Shown: piece after piece, positions 36,093 through 39,740 of the stretch
Position numbering within the stretch: position 1 is the stretch's first letter
How the letters are laid out: every line of letters starts with the position of its first letter
Assembly: GCA_945787715.1 (NCBI GenBank)
Contig: CALZJE010000027.1
Location: 1 to 39,740, forward strand
Source: an uncultured Ectothiorhodospiraceae bacterium
GTDB taxonomy: Bacteria > Pseudomonadota > Gammaproteobacteria > S012-40
Length of the DNA: 39,740 nt
Reading direction: 5' to 3'
Translations under genes and position numbers: made by a program
The notes under the pieces: generated by a model
What the model saw: the letters and a program-made list of their open reading frames with translations, nothing else
The model's database searches: none
What the model was told of the DNA's origin: nothing

Positions 36093-37139
36093 ATGAAAAT
36101 TGCTTTTGTGATAAACAATATATTGACTGAATGGCCTGATTACACCACGACGAATCTGGCTTATGAAGCGAAAAAACTTGATCATGAAGTTTGGTATATT
36201 AATGTTAGCGATTTTTCCTACGATTCTGATGAAAATGTTCACGCTAATGCCTATAGTGCAGCACTTGCTGATATGGCGTCATTGACAAGCTTTATTAATT
36301 CCATACGAAATTCAGATAAGAGTAAATATTATATTAACGTAGCAGAGTTAGACGTGTTGATGCTGCGTAATGATCCAGCAGAAGATGCTCAAACGAGGCC
36401 GTGGGCAAGGCTTGCTGGAATTAATTTCTCCCGCTTTGCCATTCTTAAAAATGTTTTAGTACTCAATGATCCTGATGGTTTAAGTAAAGCCATTAACAAA
36501 TTATATTTACAAATTTTCCCAAAGGAAATTCGTCCCGAAACATTAATTACACTGGACAAAAAGCAAATAAAGGAATTTTCTGAAAAATGGGGCGCAATCG
36601 TAATTAAACCTTTAGTTGGTTCTGGCGGACGCAATGTCTTTCTCCTCAGATCAGAAGATAAGCCTAATATGAATCAAATGTTGGAGTCGGTTTCCCGAGA
36701 TGGTTATATCATTGCTCAGGAATATTTGCCAGAAGCAGTGAATGGTGATGTAAGAGTGTTTCTCATGAACGGTGAGCTATTGCAGGTAGATGGTAAAATT
36801 GCTGCGTTTCGCCGTGTACGTGAGAACGGCGATATGCGAAGTAATATGACTGCCGGGGCGACCTCTGCCGCGTATGAAGGATCTTCTGAAAACTTAATTG
36901 ATTTAGCCAATAAAATTTCTCCAATAGTAAAACAAGACGGATTGTTCTTAACTGGGATTGATATGGTTGGTGATAAAATTATGGAAATAAATGTATTTAG
37001 CCCTGGTGGAATAGAGAGCGCCAATAACTTTAATAACGTTAATTATACAGAAGCCATCATTAATAACATTCAAAACAAAGTGGAGCATCATGCTAATTAT
37101 CCTGATTTAAATAATGTTGAATTAGCTTCGCTTGCTTAA
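36093..37139 (+). CDS. GshB-like ATP-grasp ligase
   Basis: A 348-residue ATP-grasp enzyme resembling glutathione synthetase GshB. It has an N-terminal substrate domain (FVINNILTEWPDYTTTNLA) and blocks VIKPLVGSGGRNVFLL (ATP loop), AQEYLPEAVNGDVRVFLMNG, and IDMVGDKIMEINVFSPGGIE (metal-binding Glu/Asn). GshB-type enzymes join an amino acid to a carboxyl phosphate. Some ATP-grasp relatives (RimK, tubulin-tyrosine ligase) extend protein C-termini. Classical gshA is not adjacent, and the tight coupling to a peptidase and an amidohydrolase argues that this may not be the housekeeping glutathione synthetase. Confidence 0.85.
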   Translation: MKIAFVINNILTEWPDYTTTNLAYEAKKLDHEVWYINVSDFSYDSDENVHANAYSAALADMASLTSFINSIRNSDKSKYYINVAELDVLMLRNDPAEDAQTRPWARLAGINFSRFAILKNVLVLNDPDGLSKAINKLYLQIFPKEIRPETLITLDKKQIKEFSEKWGAIVIKPLVGSGGRNVFLLRSEDKPNMNQMLESVSRDGYIIAQEYLPEAVNGDVRVFLMNGELLQVDGKIAAFRRVRENGDMRSNMTAGATSAAYEGSSENLIDLANKISPIVKQDGLFLTGIDMVGDKIMEINVFSPGGIESANNFNNVNYTEAIINNIQNKVEHHANYPDLNNVELASLA

Positions 37140-37144
37140 TGAAA

Positions 37145-37189
37145 ATTCAGGTTTTACTAAACCAGAAAAAATGATGTAGCAACCTGAAT
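37145..37189. repeat. 9-base inverted repeat after the ATP-grasp gene
   Basis: ATTCAGGTT (37145-37153) and AACCTGAAT (37181-37189) are exact reverse complements, enclosing a smaller pairing GGTTT/AAACC. There is no T-run after it, so it is not a clear terminator. It may be a partial terminator or mRNA-end structure. Confidence 0.4.
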
Positions 37190-37233
37190 GGCAAACTAAC
37201 AGAAATATAGTGCCTACATAATAAGGAGATTGA

Positions 37234-37629
37234 ATGCAAGCTAAAGGTACATTTGAAGTGAAGTTACAACCACTGGCGTCATACGCTCAAGGCGCAGATG
37301 ACATTAATCTTGGGCGAATGTCGATAGATAAAATATTTAGTGGAGATTTAAGTGCAACAAGTAAAGGAGAGATGTTAAATGCTATGACGTCCGTGCAGGG
37401 ATCTGCAGGTTATGTGGCAATTGAGCAAGTAACCGGCGTGTTATCAGGCAAAAGTGGCAGTTTTGTTCTACAGCACTATGGAAAGATGGCGCAAGGTGAT
37501 AACTTTCTTTTGCTAGAAGTGCTTCCTGATTCCGGGGCAGGAGAGCTGACCAATATTTCAGGAAAGATGACGATCCGAATTGAAAAAAAGCAACATTTTT
37601 ACGAATTTGATTACAGTTTTGATGGGTGA
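37234..37629 (+). CDS. DUF3224 domain protein
   Basis: A 131-residue cytoplasmic protein of the DUF3224 family, a small single-domain beta-barrel (allene-oxide-cyclase-like fold) of unknown function. Conserved blocks are GTFEVKLQPL, MSIDKIFSGDLSATSKGEML and VTGVLSGKSGSFVLQHYGKM. The start is supported by AAGGAGA 5 bases before the ATG. It is followed with almost no gap by the VOC-family gene, suggesting they are cotranscribed. Confidence 0.9.
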   Translation: MQAKGTFEVKLQPLASYAQGADDINLGRMSIDKIFSGDLSATSKGEMLNAMTSVQGSAGYVAIEQVTGVLSGKSGSFVLQHYGKMAQGDNFLLLEVLPDSGAGELTNISGKMTIRIEKKQHFYEFDYSFDG

Positions 37630-37633
37630 GAAT

Positions 37634-37990
37634 GTGAATAAACACGAAAAAATAAATTATGTTGAATTCCCCGCTAAAGACATCAAAGCAACCAAGATAT
37701 TTTTCACTGAAGTATTTGGTTGGTCATTTGTGGATTACGGCCCAGAATATACTGCGTTCTCGAATGAAGGTATTGACGGCGGCTTTTATCAATCTGATTT
37801 AGCATCATCCACTGTAAATGGTAGCGCGCTTATTGTTTTTTACAGTGAAGACCTGGAGCATACAAAATCAAAGATCGAGAGCGAAGGGGGAGTGATTCTA
37901 AAGCCGGTATTTCAATTTCCTGGTGGTCGTCGATTTCACTTTAGCGATCCTAATGGTAATGAGTTTGCAGTTTGGTCAGATATTGATTAG
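37634..37990 (+). CDS. VOC-family (glyoxalase/bleomycin-resistance) protein
   Basis: A protein of about 118 residues with one vicinal-oxygen-chelate domain of two beta-alpha-beta-beta-beta units. It has EFPAKDIKATKIFFTEVFGWSFVDYG at the start and FPGGRRFHFSDPNGNEFAVWSD at the end, the latter with the typical metal-site Glu region. GTG at 37634 is chosen. An ATG at 37622 is also possible and would overlap the DUF3224 stop by 8 bases. VOC proteins catalyse varied metal-dependent reactions or bind small molecules; no substrate can be assigned. Confidence 0.85.
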   Translation: MNKHEKINYVEFPAKDIKATKIFFTEVFGWSFVDYGPEYTAFSNEGIDGGFYQSDLASSTVNGSALIVFYSEDLEHTKSKIESEGGVILKPVFQFPGGRRFHFSDPNGNEFAVWSDID

Positions 37991-38538
37991 TGCTATCGCA
38001 AACGTTTACATACCAGTAAAGTTTCGTGAAGTTACGATATTGGGTTGATGAAGATTATTGAGTGCTTATATCGCTCGCATGTGTAAGGATATCAATTATT
38101 AGTTTGTTAATATTAAATGTGAAGGCAGCGCTAATAGATTTTTTTTAATGTGTTGCCTGTTAATTCTTGAGCAAAAACGTTAGAGTTGCAGGTGTTAGAG
38201 TGTCGTGACACCCTGTACGATGCAGAAAATTTCTTCCTGTTATCAATGAATTTGTGATTCTTGCGTTAATAGTGATGTTCGTTGTTATTTCTTGGCTGCA
38301 GATTTCTGACGGGTTTTTGCGACTTTTAGGAGGATCGCTATATAGTATTGTAATATTTTCGTCTCTAGAATTTAGTTGCCTTACTGTCATGTTAACGAAA
38401 TTTTTGCTTCTCGTATAATAAATTCCCATATAATTCGGTTTCTAATAAAAATAGCGCTAATATATAAAATAGTACTTTTAAGTTTTGTAACAGGGTCCTA
38501 AGTTGTTATAGCGCAGTTGAATTAAAACGGAAATAATT
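37991..38538. other. Intergenic region before the GNAT-cNMP gene
   Basis: About 550 AT-rich bases with no gene that I can support. An 89-codon minus-strand frame (38160-38429) has no family resemblance and atypical composition. The region contains a promoter-like site near 38392-38419 and must hold the control elements of the downstream gene. Confidence 0.5.
38392..38419 (+). promoter_or_regulatory. Candidate sigma-70 promoter of the GNAT-cNMP gene
   Basis: TTAACG (38392-38397) and a perfect TATAAT (38414-38419) are 16 bases apart, about 120 bases before the start codon. The -10 box is exact, the -35 box fair (4 of 6). Confidence 0.4.
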
Positions 38539-39740
38539 ATGCCTATTCGATTAAAAGTCGCAAATACTCAGGATGAGCTTGATGATGTTTTTAAGCTACG
38601 TTATGAAGTCTTTGTTGTAGAAGGCGGTCATTTTAATAAATCGTCGTTGGAAAAAGAACAAGTAATTGATCGATTTGACCAGTTGGATACAACTGTTAAT
38701 ATTATTGCCTACGAACAAGATGAGCCGGTTGGTACAATTCGTATAACCAAAGACTCTGATCATGGCTTACCGCCTGAAACATATTATAATTTTTCCAAAC
38801 AAAAGAGATCTCTTCAAGATTCTTATAATGCGGGTCTATCATCCAAGCCATTAATTGTTGGCCCGAGCATGTTAGCAGTCGGCGAAAATTGGCGAGGACG
38901 ACGTGATGTAACGCCTGCGCTATTAAAATTAGCCAGTGGAGTGGCAAAAAGTTGGCATACCACCCATTTTATTGCAACAGTAAATCATGATTATGTATCT
39001 CTTTATAAAAGAATCGGCTTTTATGCGGTAGACCATCCCGCTATGAACTCTACTATTGGCAATGTAATCGTGCCAATGGTTGCAGCGTTTAGTGATGTTT
39101 ACGAGTGGGCTTTTGGTAATTTATTGGGAACAATGTTCGATCGCTTTTGGATTGACCGTTTTTGCGGTAATTTTGAAAGAATTTTACTGAGAGCTGGAGA
39201 AGTCCTGTTTTCAGAGGGTGATGTTGCCAACAATTTTTACATTATCGACTTTGGATGGATGCAAATATCACGAAGCGATCCTGAGGGTAAGCCGATTACT
39301 CTAGGTCATTTGCCGCGAGGCGCATTACTAGGTGAAGCTGCGCTTATTGGTGACCAAAACAGATCTGCGACAGCAACGGCTCCAACTAGCGTTGAGTTGA
39401 TTGTACTGAGTCGTGAAGATTTTCGGATAGCTTTATTTGAGGATGAAGATGATATTCTGGATAAATTCCTGCGCCAGATTTCTGCCCGAATTCGGCGTGC
39501 TGATGATTTGGCTATGATTACAGCACTCTCTCCGCAAACAACTCGTGTACGCTTTTCCTTGAATGAACTAAGAAAAGTAGCTAATCCGGACAGGCGTCGT
39601 CCGGGTACTTGGGTAACCCGAATCAGTCTTAAAAAGTTAGCCGATTTGGCTTCAGTTGATGAGCAAGATGTTAAACTTGTTTTAGAAGTGGAAAAACTAG
39701 AGGGTCGATTGGAATACGGTCAGCGATCAATTCGTTTTCT
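38539..39740 (+). CDS. GNAT N-acyltransferase fused to a cNMP-binding / CRP-like module (partial)
   Basis: Open from the ATG at 38539 to the window edge (400 codons), so its C-terminus is missing. Residues about 1-190 are a GNAT-type domain. FKLRYEVFVVEGGHF recalls the N-acyl amino acid synthase (FeeM) and LuxI-like branch. Residues about 215-330 are a cyclic-nucleotide-binding domain whose phosphate cassette GALLGEAALIGDQNRSATA keeps the Glu266 and Arg275 needed for cAMP or cGMP. The last visible part (ISLKKLADLASVDEQDVKLVLEVEKLEGRLEY) resembles a CRP-type winged helix. This suggests an acyltransferase gated by cyclic nucleotide, possibly also DNA-binding. Confidence 0.85.
   Translation, partial: MPIRLKVANTQDELDDVFKLRYEVFVVEGGHFNKSSLEKEQVIDRFDQLDTTVNIIAYEQDEPVGTIRITKDSDHGLPPETYYNFSKQKRSLQDSYNAGLSSKPLIVGPSMLAVGENWRGRRDVTPALLKLASGVAKSWHTTHFIATVNHDYVSLYKRIGFYAVDHPAMNSTIGNVIVPMVAAFSDVYEWAFGNLLGTMFDRFWIDRFCGNFERILLRAGEVLFSEGDVANNFYIIDFGWMQISRSDPEGKPITLGHLPRGALLGEAALIGDQNRSATATAPTSVELIVLSREDFRIALFEDEDDILDKFLRQISARIRRADDLAMITALSPQTTRVRFSLNELRKVANPDRRRPGTWVTRISLKKLADLASVDEQDVKLVLEVEKLEGRLEYGQRSIRF

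Noticed and set aside
36093-37139. Plain call as housekeeping glutathione synthetase gshB
   Set aside because: The fold and motifs fit, but the operon partners and absence of gshA make the specific substrate uncertain, so only the ATP-grasp class is asserted.
38160-38429. 89-codon minus-strand frame in the spacer before the GNAT-cNMP gene
   Set aside because: No recognisable family, no convincing ribosome binding site, and a composition like random AT-rich DNA.
37991-38538. tRNA or small structured RNA
   Set aside because: I looked for cloverleaf-like pairings and a TTCGA/CCA end in this and the other long spacers and found none.

Overview
The window looks like chromosomal DNA from a gammaproteobacterium that is AT-rich (about 40% GC judged by eye). 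Evidence for this is the gatCAB operon beside mreBCD, the mrdA-rodA-mltB-rlpA-dacA-dat cell-wall block, a YbaN-type DUF454 protein, a DUF481 outer-membrane protein, Hsp33, and a YgiM-like TIGR04211 protein. A marine or aquatic relative of the Cellvibrionales or Oceanospirillales is plausible, but I cannot fix the genus. No rRNA, tRNA, phage or CRISPR locus was found.

Layout. (1) 114-2829: single genes for a DsbA/FrnE-like thioredoxin-fold protein, a 3-methyladenine DNA glycosylase, a DUF481 outer-membrane protein and a DUF454 membrane protein. (2) 2883-7680, minus strand: a tight five-gene operon with a GldA/GldF/GldG-like ABC system, a DUF4340 protein and the repair glycosylase MutM last. 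(3) 7877-13182, plus strand: a globin-coupled sensor with a degenerate GGDEF domain overlaps a HyuA-type hydantoinase/oxoprolinase, which is stop-start coupled to an unknown lipoprotein; a TauE/SafE exporter follows. (4) 13512-16584: a TIGR04211 SH3/coiled-coil protein, a RAYT-like Y1 transposase homologue and an unknown secreted protein with its own terminator. (5) 17245-21743, minus strand: hslO, gatB, gatA and gatC, with a MITE-like palindrome separating gatC from gatA. (6) 22029-31612, plus strand: one codirectional cell-shape and peptidoglycan run, mreB, a small overlapping ORF, mreC (apparently with an ATT start), mreD, mrdA, rodA, mltB, rlpA, dacA and dat. It ends at a strong rho-independent terminator. 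(7) 31858-37990: a GNAT acetyltransferase, a pentapeptide-repeat protein, then a tightly coupled trio (N-formylglutamate-amidohydrolase-like enzyme, DUF1704/QEGLA metallopeptidase, GshB-like ATP-grasp ligase), followed by DUF3224 and VOC proteins. (8) 38539 to the edge: a partial GNAT protein fused to a cyclic-nucleotide-binding domain and a possible CRP-like winged helix.

How the genes work together. Region 6 is a nearly complete elongasome: MreBCD scaffold, the PBP2/RodA synthase pair, the lytic transglycosylases MltB and RlpA, the D,D-carboxypeptidase DacA that releases D-Ala, and a D-amino-acid transaminase that could recycle it. Region 5 supplies the tRNA amidotransferase. The most intriguing unexplained system is the trio at 33394-37139. 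It pairs an ATP-grasp ligase with a peptidase of the family that includes the eukaryotic tubulin detyrosinase MATCAP, and adds a second zinc amidohydrolase. This suggests a make-and-trim system for peptide or protein C-terminal tails. Other items for follow-up are the GNAT-cNMP fusion, the globin-GGDEF/HyuA coupling, the ATT start of mreC, the 50-codon ORF overlapping mreB, and two different large palindromes around gatC.
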